Notes: generated from the sequence alone by a model not told the origin. A DNA stretch of 64,000 bases from Paludibacteraceae bacterium (GCA_017937025.1 JAGBEJ010000004.1:248001-312000); one strand, 5' to 3'; counted from the stretch's first letter, positions 1 through 8,972 are shown. Numbers and translations are program-made.

Positions 1-1
1 C

Positions 2-1273
2 AAGAGAATCCTCAAACTCAGTATCCGTAGCGAGAAAAACCTGAATGTTAGTGCGGAGGAAAGAGAGCGTGTGGAAAACATAATCTCGGAGGATATGCAG
101 AACACTGGAGTCACGAACACTAAGAATGTCATGAACCTCATCCGTCTGCTTTATGGCAGCGGCAAGTCTCTCGTTTATCAGTCTAGCGACATACGCATAC
201 TCTCTGAGCCGAAGAATACATTCGATTCCTTGTTCAGAGATCTGGAGGCGGCTAAGGACCACATACATATAGAATTCTACATAATAAGCAACGACTCCAC
301 AGGAAACCGTCTGCGTGAGATACTTGTGCGCAAGGCGAAGGAGGGCGTCAGAGTGAGGGTTATTTATGATTACTGGGGCAGCACGATAGACAAGAAGTAC
401 AGGAAATCGCTGAAGGATGCCGGCGTGCGCGTTCATTCGTTCTTTCCGCCGAAGTTCCCGTTCATACTCCGCCATGTGAACTACCGCAATCACAGGAAAA
501 TCGTCGTCATCGACGGCAAGGTTGGTTACACAGGAGGAGTGAACATTGCGGACAGGTATCTGCTGGGCAACAACTTCGGATTGTGGCGCGACACGATGGC
601 GAGGTTCGAGGGGTCTGTGGTGCATGGGCTTCAGGAGACATTCTTGGGAGACTGGTATTTCATAGACCACATGAAGCATCAGAAACCACGCTATTTCCCT
701 GAGCCTGTTGTGTTCAATGAGTGTCGTAACTTTGTGCAGATTGCCGATTGCGGTCCAGACACTCAATACAAGACAATACTTCAGGGCGTATCATTTTTGA
801 TAACAACGGCGCAGAAATACGTTTACATACAAACACCTTATTTCATGCCGCCGGTAGAGCTTGAGAACGCTCTCAAAATTTCCGCTCTCAGGAAAGTTGA
901 TGTGCGAATACTTCTGCCTGAAGTTTCGGATGCGTCAATGGCGCAGTCATGCAGCGCGTCGTACATAGAGACAATGCTTGAGGCTGGTGTCAAGATATAC
1001 TGGTACAAGGGTGGATTCCTGCACAGCAAGGCGATAGTGGCGGATGACTATATATCCACCGTCGGCACTTCGAACATGGACTTCAGAAGCTACGAGCAGA
1101 ACTTTGAGGTCAATGCGTTCATCTATGACAACAAGACAGCGGTGCATCTGCGCGACAACTTCATGAAGGATTTGGGTTCTTCGGAGCAGATAGACTTGGA
1201 AAGCTGGCGCAAGCGTTCGTCGATAGACAAGATGAAGGAGTCATTCTCAAGGCTTTTCAGTCCGGCGATGTAA
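2..1273 (+). CDS. cls: Cardiolipin synthase, phospholipase D family (5' end outside window)
   Basis: Transfers a phosphatidyl group between two phosphatidylglycerols (or related lipids) to make cardiolipin at the inner membrane. The frame is open from base 2 with no stop, so the gene enters from the left; a GTG at 71 is only an internal codon. Two HKD active-site motifs are visible, HRKIVVIDGKVGYTGG (about codon 164 of the visible part) and HSKAIVADD near codon 341, each followed by the usual G-x-x-N segment. The N-terminal membrane helices expected for this family would lie upstream of the window. Stop TAA at 1271-1273. Family assignment is secure; the exact substrate pair cannot be read from sequence. 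Confidence 0.93.
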   Translation, partial: KRILKLSIRSEKNLNVSAEERERVENIISEDMQNTGVTNTKNVMNLIRLLYGSGKSLVYQSSDIRILSEPKNTFDSLFRDLEAAKDHIHIEFYIISNDSTGNRLREILVRKAKEGVRVRVIYDYWGSTIDKKYRKSLKDAGVRVHSFFPPKFPFILRHVNYRNHRKIVVIDGKVGYTGGVNIADRYLLGNNFGLWRDTMARFEGSVVHGLQETFLGDWYFIDHMKHQKPRYFPEPVVFNECRNFVQIADCGPDTQYKTILQGVSFLITTAQKYVYIQTPYFMPPVELENALKISALRKVDVRILLPEVSDASMAQSCSASYIETMLEAGVKIYWYKGGFLHSKAIVADDYISTVGTSNMDFRSYEQNFEVNAFIYDNKTAVHLRDNFMKDLGSSEQIDLESWRKRSSIDKMKESFSRLFSPAM

Positions 1274-1303
1274 CATAGTCTGCGGCTAATTCATAAAAAT
1301 AAG

Positions 1304-1311
1304 TATCTTTG
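1304..1311 (+). promoter_or_regulatory. Promoter -7 box TATCTTTG
   Basis: Exact match to the Bacteroidota -7 consensus TAnnTTTG, 20 nt before the ATG at 1332. It separates the next gene from cls as its own transcription unit. Confidence 0.75.
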
Positions 1312-1331
1312 CAGAGTTTAAACCAAATTAT

Positions 1332-2090
1332 ATGAGGAAGAGCTTATTAGCATTAGTGATCTCAACGATATTCTCACTGACATGTGTTTACGGTCAGCAC
1401 CTGCTTTATCTTAAGAGCGGCGACAATCTCAAGGGCGAGCTCATAGGCGGCAAGAAGGACACAGTCTATTTCAAGTTCATGAGCAACCGCCTCGCCTTGC
1501 CGATAAGTCAGGTGAACGCCATATACTTCGACGAATCGACAGCGCCAAAGGCTCTGGCCGACCCTTACGCCGACATGGACGCCAAGCTCATAGGATATGT
1601 GACTGATGTGCATGTGCTGTCCGAGGTGGAGATGCCAGACGCAGGCACATCGGTTTACATAGTGAAGGAGGCGGATGTCAAGGGCTTCGATTACAAGTTA
1701 GTAGCGGACACATTCCAGGTCGTGAACATGTACCGCGACATGTACAATCTCTATGTGAACGGCGGAATGCAAGTGCCTGACGAGCTCAAGGTCATGATGA
1801 AGGTTTACAATGTGGACACCGACGCGAAATTCGAGAGCGTCTGCCGCCGCACCAACAAGAATATCTCCTTGCTGAAGAACAACAAGAAAGCCATCAAGGC
1901 AGTGTGCGACAACGACGGAAAGTTCAGCATGCCAGTGGCTTCTGGCACATACTACATATTAATCGTCAGCAAGAACACCACCAGCGCCACTTCGGTCGAG
2001 GCCGGCGGAAGAGTTTACTGCGTGAAGGCGTCGGTGCAGCAGAACGAGGAATACGTTATACCTCCGGTTAAGTTCGAGGTTCAAGACTAA
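1332..2090 (+). CDS. Secreted protein of unknown function
   Basis: 252 residues with a clear Sec signal peptide (MRKSLLALVIST then a hydrophobic run, likely cleaved after VYG, before QHL). The segment around residues 23-67 (LKSGDNLKGELIGG, then alternating hydrophobic residues) looks like a small beta-barrel of the kind often found at the start of Bacteroidota periplasmic proteins. The last 60 residues (FSMPVASGTYYILIVSK) resemble a carboxypeptidase-regulatory-like beta-sandwich. No catalytic motif is visible. It has its own promoter and is followed 35 bp later by fabG, which lacks an obvious promoter, so the two may be cotranscribed. Function not recognised. Confidence 0.7.
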   Translation: MRKSLLALVISTIFSLTCVYGQHLLYLKSGDNLKGELIGGKKDTVYFKFMSNRLALPISQVNAIYFDESTAPKALADPYADMDAKLIGYVTDVHVLSEVEMPDAGTSVYIVKEADVKGFDYKLVADTFQVVNMYRDMYNLYVNGGMQVPDELKVMMKVYNVDTDAKFESVCRRTNKNISLLKNNKKAIKAVCDNDGKFSMPVASGTYYILIVSKNTTSATSVEAGGRVYCVKASVQQNEEYVIPPVKFEVQD

Positions 2091-2125
2091 GACATTTTCA
2101 TTAATTCATAATAAAACAGACTATC

Positions 2126-2884
2126 ATGAAATTATTAGAAGGAAAGGTAGCATTGATAACAGGTGCTGCAAGAGGAATCGGCAAGGCCATTGCTCTTAAG
2201 TTTGCTCAGGAAGGTGCGAATATCGCTTTCACTGACCTTGTGCTCAACGACGACATGGCGGCTGGTTTGGAAGCAACAAGAAAAGAAGTTGAGGCTATCG
2301 GCGTGACATGCAAGGCTTATGCTGGAAATGCGGCCGACTTCGCAGAGACCGAGAAGGTTGTCAACCAGATAAAGGAGGACTTCGGCAAGATCGACATCCT
2401 TGTCAACAACGCCGGCATAACAAAGGACGGACTTATGCTCCGCATGAGCGAGGCACAGTGGGACGCAGTGCTGAACGTGAACCTGAAGTCAGCGTTCAAC
2501 TTCATCCACGCTTGCGCGCCTATCATGCTCCGTCAGCGTGGCGGCTCTATCATCAATATGTCGTCTGTGGTAGGTGTTCACGGCAATGCAGGCCAGTGCA
2601 ACTACTCAGCTTCAAAGGCAGGTATGATCGGATTGGCTAAGTCTATCGCTCAGGAGCTCGGACCTAAGGGTGTTCGTGCTAACGCTGTGGCTCCAGGCTT
2701 CATCGAGACTGCCATGACTGCTCAGCTCCCAGAGGAGATACGTGCCGAGTGGATGAAGAAGATACCTCTGCGTCGCGGCGGTCAGGTTGAGGATATAGCT
2801 AACGTATGTCTCTTCCTCGCATCAGACATGTCAAGCTATGTCAGCGGTCAGGTTATCCAAATCGACGGCGGTATGAACATGTAA
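2126..2884 (+). CDS. fabG: 3-oxoacyl-[ACP] reductase FabG
   Basis: Short-chain dehydrogenase that reduces 3-oxoacyl-ACP with NADPH in each round of fatty acid elongation; cytoplasmic. The cofactor motif TGAARGIG is at residues 12-19, the structural NNAG near residue 95, and the catalytic set S-YSASKAG (Ser, Tyr, Lys) around residues 143-160. The end DGGMNM is typical of FabG. Length 252 fits the family. No -7 box is seen in the 35-bp gap upstream, so transcription probably comes through from the secreted protein gene; a strong hairpin terminator follows. Other SDR reductases share these motifs, but the overall match to FabG is good. Confidence 0.9.
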   Translation: MKLLEGKVALITGAARGIGKAIALKFAQEGANIAFTDLVLNDDMAAGLEATRKEVEAIGVTCKAYAGNAADFAETEKVVNQIKEDFGKIDILVNNAGITKDGLMLRMSEAQWDAVLNVNLKSAFNFIHACAPIMLRQRGGSIINMSSVVGVHGNAGQCNYSASKAGMIGLAKSIAQELGPKGVRANAVAPGFIETAMTAQLPEEIRAEWMKKIPLRRGGQVEDIANVCLFLASDMSSYVSGQVIQIDGGMNM

Positions 2885-2909
2885 TCGTTCACCAAGAATA
2901 AAATCAGGC

Positions 2910-2943
2910 AAGGCTGGCTTCACGAAGCTGGCCTTTCTTTTTT
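2910..2943 (+). terminator. Intrinsic terminator of fabG
   Basis: 12-bp stem (2910-2921 with 2924-2935) followed by CTTTCTTTTTT. Two positions pair as G-U only if the + strand is transcribed (A-C mismatches on the other strand), which fixes the direction. Confidence 0.8.
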
Positions 2944-2950
2944 ATCTTTG
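2943..2950 (+). promoter_or_regulatory. Promoter -7 box TATCTTTG
   Basis: Exact TAnnTTTG match starting at the end of the fabG terminator. TTG codons at 2948 and 2951 overlap this box, so the downstream kinase must start at the ATG at 2972 rather than at those codons. Confidence 0.75.
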
Positions 2951-2971
2951 TTGAAAGCAAAATTCGGGTAT

Positions 2972-3922
2972 ATGGCAAAAATAGTAGGAGCAGGAGAGAC
3001 AATCGTGGACTTGATATTCAAGAACGGCGAGCCGCAGAAGGCGGTGCCGGGCGGTTCGGTGTTCAATGCGCTCGTCTCTGCCAAGCACGCAGGAGCCGAA
3101 GTGCTGTTTGTCAGCGAGACTGGCAAGGACAAAGTGGGGCGCATCGTGCTCGACTTTCTTAAGGACAACGGTATCTCCACCGACTACATATACCTTTACG
3201 ACGAGGTCAACACGCCGGTGTCCATGGCTTTCCTCAACGACAGGAACGACGCCGAGTACGTATTCTACAAGCCGCGGCCGCAGAGCCTGCCAGTCGAGCC
3301 GTTGCCGGTGTTGTCGGACGGCGACGCGCTGCTTTTCGGATCGTTTTATTCCCTCAGCGCCGACACTCGCTCACGTCTGGCCCCGTTGCTCAGCCAGTCG
3401 GTGAAAGTCGATTGCGTGAGATATTACGACCCGAATTTCAGAAGCTCGCACCTCAAGGACCTCGGCCGTTTGCTTCCTGTCATACTGGACAACATGCGTT
3501 CGGCCGACATCGTCAGAGGTTCGGACGAGGACTTCCGCAACATTTTCGGCACGGACGAGTTTGCCGGGCTGTCGGGCGAGGATTTCGTCAGGGCGTTGTA
3601 CGAGAGGCATATTGGAGCGTTGTGCGGCAACTTCATCTGCACATGCGGTTCGCAGGGCGTGTGGCTATGCACTCCGGAGCGTGTGAAGTTCTATCCGTCG
3701 CGCGACATAACGACAGTGAGCACAATAGGCGCCGGCGACAGTTTCAATGCCGGAGTTCTCAGCGCTGTTGTCAGTCTCGGACTGCGTAGAAGTGACCTGA
3801 AAGTGTTAAAACCGGAAACTTGGGACAAAATCATCACCGCCGGAGTCGATTTCTCGTCGGCAGTGTGTCAGACCTATTCCAACTACGTCCCGGACAATTT
3901 CGCATGGGATTCGTGTGAATGA
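2972..3922 (+). CDS. PfkB-family carbohydrate kinase (fructokinase-like)
   Basis: Ribokinase-fold sugar kinase, 316 residues from the ATG at 2972, chosen because the promoter box lies across earlier possible starts. Features: the N-terminal glycine-rich substrate loop (PGGSVFNA), the acidic DPNFR segment before the nucleotide site, and the C-terminal signature IGAGDSFNAG whose Asp is the catalytic base. Bacteroidota fructokinases look like this, but adenosine or other sugar specificity cannot be excluded. It has its own promoter and stands alone. Confidence 0.85.
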   Translation: MAKIVGAGETIVDLIFKNGEPQKAVPGGSVFNALVSAKHAGAEVLFVSETGKDKVGRIVLDFLKDNGISTDYIYLYDEVNTPVSMAFLNDRNDAEYVFYKPRPQSLPVEPLPVLSDGDALLFGSFYSLSADTRSRLAPLLSQSVKVDCVRYYDPNFRSSHLKDLGRLLPVILDNMRSADIVRGSDEDFRNIFGTDEFAGLSGEDFVRALYERHIGALCGNFICTCGSQGVWLCTPERVKFYPSRDITTVSTIGAGDSFNAGVLSAVVSLGLRRSDLKVLKPETWDKIITAGVDFSSAVCQTYSNYVPDNFAWDSCE

Positions 3923-4292
3923 CGAAAAGTTTTTCGTAAAAACGCATTTTCATGATTATTCAAATCTGAAAATTGCGAAGACTCGGCACGCGGCAACCAA
4001 GAATCAAATCCTCGCAAAACACGCCTGAAAAATGGTCTGTTATTTGCTTTTGCGCGATTCTGCGCGATGTCCCATAATTTCCCTTTTTGGAAAACATTTT
4101 GTTAAAATGGATTATGTAACTTATTGATATACAATATCATTAACATAAATTAAGAAAACATTGTGTCATAACGTCTTGTTTATTTCGTGTTAATGTGTGT
4201 ACTTTGCGTTGTTCCTTTTTGACGAGGACAAAACCCACAAAAACTGACATCTGCTTAATATAAATTAGTAGTAATCTTTTCATTCAATAACT
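3923..4292 (+). other. A+T-rich nrdD upstream region with promoter-like box
   Basis: 370 bp without a gene. The only promoter-like sequence is TACTTTG at 4200-4206, one base shorter than TAnnTTTG, about 85 bp before the nrdD start. An inverted repeat lies at 4124-4140 (separate entry). The long leader and the rich A+T tracts are compatible with regulated expression. I see no riboswitch fold and no small ORF I would defend. Confidence 0.45.
4124..4140. promoter_or_regulatory. Inverted repeat upstream of nrdD (candidate operator)
   Basis: TGATAT-ACA-ATATCA, a perfect 6-bp inverted repeat with 3-bp centre (4125-4139), about 60 bp before the promoter-like box. It resembles a CRP/FNR-type half site (TTGAT...ATCA) but the spacing is longer than the classic FNR spacing, so the binder is unknown. 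Confidence 0.4.
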
Positions 4293-6527
4293 ATGATTCA
4301 GACAGTAGTAAAACGTGACGGACGTATAGTCGGCTTCAACGAGGAGAAAATCAGAGCCGCGATTCGTAAGGCGATGCTTAGCACCGAGGCTGGCGAGGAC
4401 CAGGAACTTTTGTGCCGTATAGCCGACCACATAACGTACAACGGCAAAGAGCAGATGGGAGTGGAGGAAATCCAGGACATGGTGGAACTCGAATTGATGG
4501 GCAGTGAGCGCAAGGATGTCGCTAAGAAGTACATCGCATACCGCGACCAGAGAAGCATTGCGCGTCGTTCGAAGACTCACAACATGTTCCTTGAAATCAT
4601 AGAGACAAAGAGCAACGACATAACTCGCGAGAACGCGAACATGAACGCCGACACTCCTGCCGGAATGATGATGAAGTTCGCCAGCGAGACAACAAAGCCA
4701 TTCGTCGATGACTACCTGCTGAGCCCTGAGGTGCGCGAGGCTGTCAAGAACAACTACCTGCACATACACGATAAGGATTATTACCCAACAAAGAGTTTGA
4801 CTTGCGTGCAGCACCCTATGGACAAGATCCTGAAGAACGGTCTTGTGGCTGGTCACGGAGCGAGCCGTCCGGCTAAGAGAATCGAGACTGCGAGCATCAT
4901 GGGCTGTATAAGCATGGAGACTGCGCAGAACGAGATGCACGGCGGTCAGGCTATCCCGGCGTTCGACTTCTACCTTGCACCATACGTGCGAAAGAGCTAT
5001 GTCGAGGAAATAAAGAAAGTTGAGGAGCTCACAGGCGAGGATTACAGCGACCTGTATGACGCAGAGATAGATGAGTACGAGAAGAAGAGCCTCGAGGGAC
5101 TTTCTGGCAAGTCGAGAGTGAAGCAGTCGGCTATCAATCAGACTGTCGGCAGAGTGCACCAGTCTATGGAGGCGTTCATTCACAACATGAACACTATACA
5201 CTCGCGTGGCGGAAACCAGGTGGTGTTCTCTTCTATAAACTACGGAACAGACACAAGCGCAGAGGGACGTTGCATCATACGTGAGCTTCTGCTCAGCACA
5301 TACGACGGTGTGGGCAACCAGGAGACAGCCATATTCCCAATCCAGATATGGAAGAAGAAGAGAGGCGTCAACTACCTGCCAACCGACAAGAACTACGACC
5401 TCTACAAGCTGGCCTGCAAGGTGACTGCGAGAAGATTCTTCCCTAACTTCGTGAATCTCGACGCATCATTCAACCAGCATGAGAAGTGGAGAATCGATGA
5501 CCCAGAGCGCTACAAATACGAGGTTGCGACAATGGGATGCCGTACCAGAGTGTTCGAGAACCGCTTCGGCGAGAAGACATCCATCGGACGTGGAAACCTT
5601 TCGTTCACTACTATAAACATCGTCCGTCTGGCTCTTGAGTGCAGGGACATCGAGAATCAGGAGAACAGAATCAACAAGTTCTTCTCCGGACTCGACAACA
5701 TCCTCGAGATCGCGGCTAAGCAGCTCGACGAGCGCTTCAACTTCCAGAAGACAGCCTTGGCTAAGCAGTTCCCACTGCTCATGTCATCTCTGTGGGTGGG
5801 CAGCGAGAACCTCAAGCCTACTGACACGATAGAGAGCGTGATAAACCAGGGAACACTGGGTATCGGATTCATCGGACTTGCCGAGTGTCTGATAGCTCTT
5901 GTAGGCAAGCACCACGGCGAAAGCGATGAGGCTCAGCAGCTTGGTCTGAGAATCATAACTTACATGAGAGACAGAGTCAACGACTTCTGTGAGCGCTACC
6001 ACCACAACTACAGCGTGCTGGCGACTCCTGCCGAGGGTTTGGCTGGACGATTCACAAAGAGAGACAGAAAGGACTTCGGCGTAGTGCCAGGTGTGACCGA
6101 CAAGGACTATTACACAAACTCCAACCACGTGCCTGTTTACTACAAGTGCAGCGCTAAGCACAAGGCTGAAATCGAGGCGCCTTACCACGTGCTGACAAGA
6201 GGAGGACACATCTTCTATGTCGAGATTGACGGCGACGCTACACACAACCCAGAGGCGATAATGAACATCGTTGACCTTATAGACAAGTACGACATGGGAT
6301 ACGGCAGTGTAAACCACAACCGAAACAGATGTATGGACTGCGGATACGAGAACGCCGACCCTAACATGAAGACTTGTCCTAAGTGCGGAAGCACGAACAT
6401 CGACAAGCTGCAGAGAATCACCGGCTACCTCGTAGGAACGACTGACAGGTGGAACAGCGGCAAGCTGGCGGAGCTGAAAGACAGAGTTGTACACACGCTT
6501 GATACCGAGTCTAACACTCACGAATAA
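4293..6527 (+). CDS. nrdD: Anaerobic ribonucleoside-triphosphate reductase
   Basis: Reduces ribonucleoside triphosphates to dNTPs without oxygen, using a glycyl radical made by NrdG. 744 residues. An ATP-cone regulatory domain occupies the first ~95 residues (VVKRDGRIVGFNEEKIRAAI). The C-terminus carries a four-cysteine zinc site (CMDCG and CPKCG, about residues 682-702) and the glycyl-radical motif RITGYLVG with Gly at residue 711. Length and architecture are typical of class III enzymes. nrdG follows after 73 bp containing a hairpin. No class I or II reductase is in this window, which says nothing about the rest of the genome. Confidence 0.97.
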   Translation: MIQTVVKRDGRIVGFNEEKIRAAIRKAMLSTEAGEDQELLCRIADHITYNGKEQMGVEEIQDMVELELMGSERKDVAKKYIAYRDQRSIARRSKTHNMFLEIIETKSNDITRENANMNADTPAGMMMKFASETTKPFVDDYLLSPEVREAVKNNYLHIHDKDYYPTKSLTCVQHPMDKILKNGLVAGHGASRPAKRIETASIMGCISMETAQNEMHGGQAIPAFDFYLAPYVRKSYVEEIKKVEELTGEDYSDLYDAEIDEYEKKSLEGLSGKSRVKQSAINQTVGRVHQSMEAFIHNMNTIHSRGGNQVVFSSINYGTDTSAEGRCIIRELLLSTYDGVGNQETAIFPIQIWKKKRGVNYLPTDKNYDLYKLACKVTARRFFPNFVNLDASFNQHEKWRIDDPERYKYEVATMGCRTRVFENRFGEKTSIGRGNLSFTTINIVRLALECRDIENQENRINKFFSGLDNILEIAAKQLDERFNFQKTALAKQFPLLMSSLWVGSENLKPTDTIESVINQGTLGIGFIGLAECLIALVGKHHGESDEAQQLGLRIITYMRDRVNDFCERYHHNYSVLATPAEGLAGRFTKRDRKDFGVVPGVTDKDYYTNSNHVPVYYKCSAKHKAEIEAPYHVLTRGGHIFYVEIDGDATHNPEAIMNIVDLIDKYDMGYGSVNHNRNRCMDCGYENADPNMKTCPKCGSTNIDKLQRITGYLVGTTDRWNSGKLAELKDRVVHTLDTESNTHE

Positions 6528-6551
6528 ATCATAAAGAAATAACGCAAAATG

Positions 6552-6585
6552 AAAAGAGCTGCGCTGACACAAGCGTGGCTCTTTT
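6552..6585 (+). terminator. Hairpin between nrdD and nrdG (partial terminator or processing site)
   Basis: A 14-bp stem (6552-6565 with 6572-6585, loop GACACA) containing two G-U pairs that form only in the + strand RNA. The arm ends in TTTT and then breaks into CACG, so the U-tract is short. It sits 15 bp before the nrdG start, so it could lower nrdG expression relative to nrdD rather than end transcription. Confidence 0.6.
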
Positions 6586-6600
6586 CACGAATAAATATTT

Positions 6601-7122
6601 ATGGAAGACGAGAATATCATAAGAGTGATAAGCATCATGGACGACACCACAGTTGACGGGCCTGGATTCCGCACCGCCATCTACTGCGCCGGATGCACAA
6701 ACGCGTGTCCAGGCTGCCACAACCCATCGACATGGGACCCGAACGCTGGCCGTGACATGACAGTGCAGGAGGTTTTCGATCACATCGTCGGTGACGAGTT
6801 CGCCAACGTGACATTCACCGGCGGCGACCCGTTCTTCCGTCCGCTCGGTTTCGCCAAGCTTGCGGAAAAACTCAAGGCGGAGACAAACAAGAACATCTGG
6901 TGCTACACGGGATATTTGTTTGAGAATCTTGTCAAGAACGAGAACGCCATGAAGCTGCTCAAGCATCTGGATGTGCTGGTGGACGGACCGTTCAGGCAGG
7001 AGCTCAGGGACGAGGATCTGCTCTACAGAGGCAGCAGCAATCAGAGGCTCGTGGATGTGCAGAAATCTCTCGCCGCAGGCAAATTCGTTGAGTATGATTA
7101 CAATCCATACAAATTAAAATAA
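6601..7122 (+). CDS. nrdG: Anaerobic ribonucleotide reductase activating protein
   Basis: Radical SAM activase that abstracts hydrogen from the NrdD glycine. 173 residues. The cluster motif CTNACPGC (CxxxCxxC) is at about residues 32-39, and a glycine-rich SAM-binding strand (TFTGGDPFF) follows near residue 73. It lies just downstream of nrdD on the same strand, the usual arrangement. The C-terminus is short, as in other NrdG proteins. Confidence 0.95.
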   Translation: MEDENIIRVISIMDDTTVDGPGFRTAIYCAGCTNACPGCHNPSTWDPNAGRDMTVQEVFDHIVGDEFANVTFTGGDPFFRPLGFAKLAEKLKAETNKNIWCYTGYLFENLVKNENAMKLLKHLDVLVDGPFRQELRDEDLLYRGSSNQRLVDVQKSLAAGKFVEYDYNPYKLK

Positions 7123-7151
7123 AGCAACAAAGAAAGTTCGTAAAAAAGAAG

Positions 7152-7159
7152 TATTTTTG
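7152..7159 (+). promoter_or_regulatory. Promoter -7 box TATTTTTG
   Basis: TAnnTTTG match 20 nt before the ATG at 7180, giving the prenyl synthase its own promoter downstream of nrdDG. Confidence 0.7.
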
Positions 7160-7179
7160 TGACTTCTATATAGAATTCA

Positions 7180-8160
7180 ATGGACAAGCTATCGCAAATA
7201 AAGGAACCCGTCAAGGCGGAATTCGCTCGTTACGAAAAGATGTACGACGAGTCCTTTGCTACGACGAACCCTCTGCTCAAGCAGGTGTACTCGCGTGTCA
7301 CCGAGCGTAAGGGCAAGCAGCTCCGTCCTATTATGCTTCTGCTGGCAGCCAAGGCTTGCGGCGAGGTCACAGAAGTGTCCTACTACTCAGCGCTGGTGCT
7401 TGAGCTTCTGCATAACACCACACTCATACACGACGACGTGGTGGATGAGGCTAAGATAAGACGCGGCCAGCCATCCATCAACAAGGAATTCGGTAACAAG
7501 GTGGCAGTTCTTGCTGGCGACTATCTTCTGGCGCAGATCTTCTGGCTCACCAACAGCATCGGGAACAAGAAAATCCTGAAGGCGGTGTCCGAACTCGGAA
7601 AGGAACTAAGCGACGGCGAGATACTCCAGCTGATGCACACAGGCGACCCCGATTTCGCAGTGCAGAGATATGTCGAGGTGATAACAAAGAAGACTGCCGT
7701 GCTGTTCAGCACTTGCATGTACGCAGGAGCGGTGTCGTCGGGTAAGGCGGATGATAACACATGCGAATCGCTCAGGAGCTTCGGCAATGACCTCGGCATC
7801 TGTTTCCAGATGAAGGACGACATATTCGACTACAGCTATGCCAGCGAGCAGATAGGCAAGCCTGTGGGCAATGACATAAGAGAGAAGAAGATAACACTTC
7901 CGCTGATTTATGCGTATGCTGCGGCTAGTCAGGATGAGAAGGTCAAGATGGACGCAATGCTAAAGAGTGAGGACAATATGAGCGAGGAGCAAGTGAGATG
8001 GGCTGTGGACCTCGTGAGAAGGTACAACGGAGTGGAGAAAACGGAAGAAAAGATGAAGGAGTATCAGGCGACAGCGCTGAAGAAACTTGACGTGATAAAA
8101 GGCGAGTGCAGGGACTCGTTGGTGGAGATGCTCAGATACGTCGCTGAGCGTGATAAATAA
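7180..8160 (+). CDS. Long-chain trans-polyprenyl diphosphate synthase
   Basis: Condenses isopentenyl diphosphate onto an allylic diphosphate to build the side chain of menaquinone; IspB/octaprenyl synthase type. 326 residues. First aspartate-rich motif HDDVVDEAKIRRG near residues 87-99, second DDIFDY near residues 213-218. The residues before the first motif are small/aliphatic, which favours a long product, but chain length cannot be read safely. Stand-alone transcription unit between its own -7 box and a strong terminator. Confidence 0.92.
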   Translation: MDKLSQIKEPVKAEFARYEKMYDESFATTNPLLKQVYSRVTERKGKQLRPIMLLLAAKACGEVTEVSYYSALVLELLHNTTLIHDDVVDEAKIRRGQPSINKEFGNKVAVLAGDYLLAQIFWLTNSIGNKKILKAVSELGKELSDGEILQLMHTGDPDFAVQRYVEVITKKTAVLFSTCMYAGAVSSGKADDNTCESLRSFGNDLGICFQMKDDIFDYSYASEQIGKPVGNDIREKKITLPLIYAYAAASQDEKVKMDAMLKSEDNMSEEQVRWAVDLVRRYNGVEKTEEKMKEYQATALKKLDVIKGECRDSLVEMLRYVAERDK

Positions 8161-8184
8161 AGACTTTTATGAAAACGAATAATA

Positions 8185-8218
8185 AAGCCGGACTTTCAAG
8201 AGTTCGGCTTTTGTTTTT
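8185..8218 (+). terminator. Terminator of the prenyl synthase gene
   Basis: 10-bp stem (8185-8194 with 8201-8210) and TTTTGTTTTT. One G-U pair forms only on the + strand. It reaches the stop codon of the convergent lpxH gene. Confidence 0.8.
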
Positions 8219-8960
8219 ATTCATAGTGGTGGATGAGGAATTCGCTGCCGTTGAAAGTGGCGTAGCTGAATTCGCGGAACCAGTCGCCGAGTATCACGAC
8301 TCGGGAGCGTTCCATTGGCAAGTCAAGCAATATGTGGCGATGGCCGAACAGGTAGAAGTCCACGTCGTGTTTTAAGGCGTGTTTTTTCGCGAATAAGACG
8401 AGCGGTTCCTTATCCTCGCCCATGTATTCGCAATCTTCGTTGTCGTGCTTATTCCGGTTGCTTTTGCTCCATGTGTAGCCGAAGTTCAGCCCGATATACG
8501 GAGGCAGCATCTTGAACAGGAATTGCAGAGTCTTGGAGTGGAATATGGACTGTATAATCCTAACTGACAGTTTGTTGTCGTTCAGTCCGTCGCCGTGAGC
8601 GAGGAAGAACCTCTTGCCGAGGATTTCCTTTTCCATCGGCTTTGTGTGCACGTTTATGCCCAGTTCGTCAGCCAAGTAACCGAATGTCCACATGTCGTGG
8701 TTGCCGGTGAAGAAGTGCACTTCCACGCCCGAGTCGGCCATCTCGGCGATTTTCCCGAGGAATCTGACGTGCCCTTTCGGCACAACGGTGCGGTATTCGA
8801 ACCAGAAGTCGAACATGTCGCCCAGCAGGTATATAGCCGCCGCCTTGTCCTTGATGGAGTCGAGGAAGGAGACGAGCTTCCTTTCGTGCGCGCGAGGGTC
8901 GCCTATGGCTCTTGAACCGAGGTGCGCGTCAGAAAGAAAATATACGAGCTTTTCCGCCAT
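8217..8960 (-). CDS. lpxH: UDP-2,3-diacylglucosamine diphosphatase
   Basis: Metallophosphoesterase that hydrolyses UDP-2,3-diacylglucosamine to lipid X in lipid A synthesis. 247 residues. Metal ligands appear in order: DAHLG (residues 11-15), GDMFDFW (47-53), GNHD (81-84), AHGDG (120-124) and FGHRH (about 206-210). It is the last gene of a minus-strand operon, 12 bp after the SufT-like gene. LpxH-like proteins in Bacteroidota are somewhat divergent from the E. coli enzyme, but the motif set is complete. Confidence 0.88.
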   Translation of the reverse strand: MAEKLVYFLSDAHLGSRAIGDPRAHERKLVSFLDSIKDKAAAIYLLGDMFDFWFEYRTVVPKGHVRFLGKIAEMADSGVEVHFFTGNHDMWTFGYLADELGINVHTKPMEKEILGKRFFLAHGDGLNDNKLSVRIIQSIFHSKTLQFLFKMLPPYIGLNFGYTWSKSNRNKHDNEDCEYMGEDKEPLVLFAKKHALKHDVDFYLFGHRHILLDLPMERSRVVILGDWFREFSYATFNGSEFLIHHYE

Positions 8961-8972
8961 GGTATGTGTTTT

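Noticed and set aside
2948-2971. TTG start for the PfkB kinase at 2948
   Set aside because: The TTG is part of the -7 promoter box TATCTTTG, so it would not be in the mRNA.
3923-4292. Cobalamin or other riboswitch before nrdD
   Set aside because: No conserved B12-box-like core or multi-stem arrangement could be drawn; nrdD is also a B12-independent enzyme.
4284-5201. 305-codon open frame opposite nrdD
   Set aside because: Lies fully inside the conserved nrdD gene on the other strand; its protein has no recognisable motif and there is no promoter for it. A by-product of strong codon bias.
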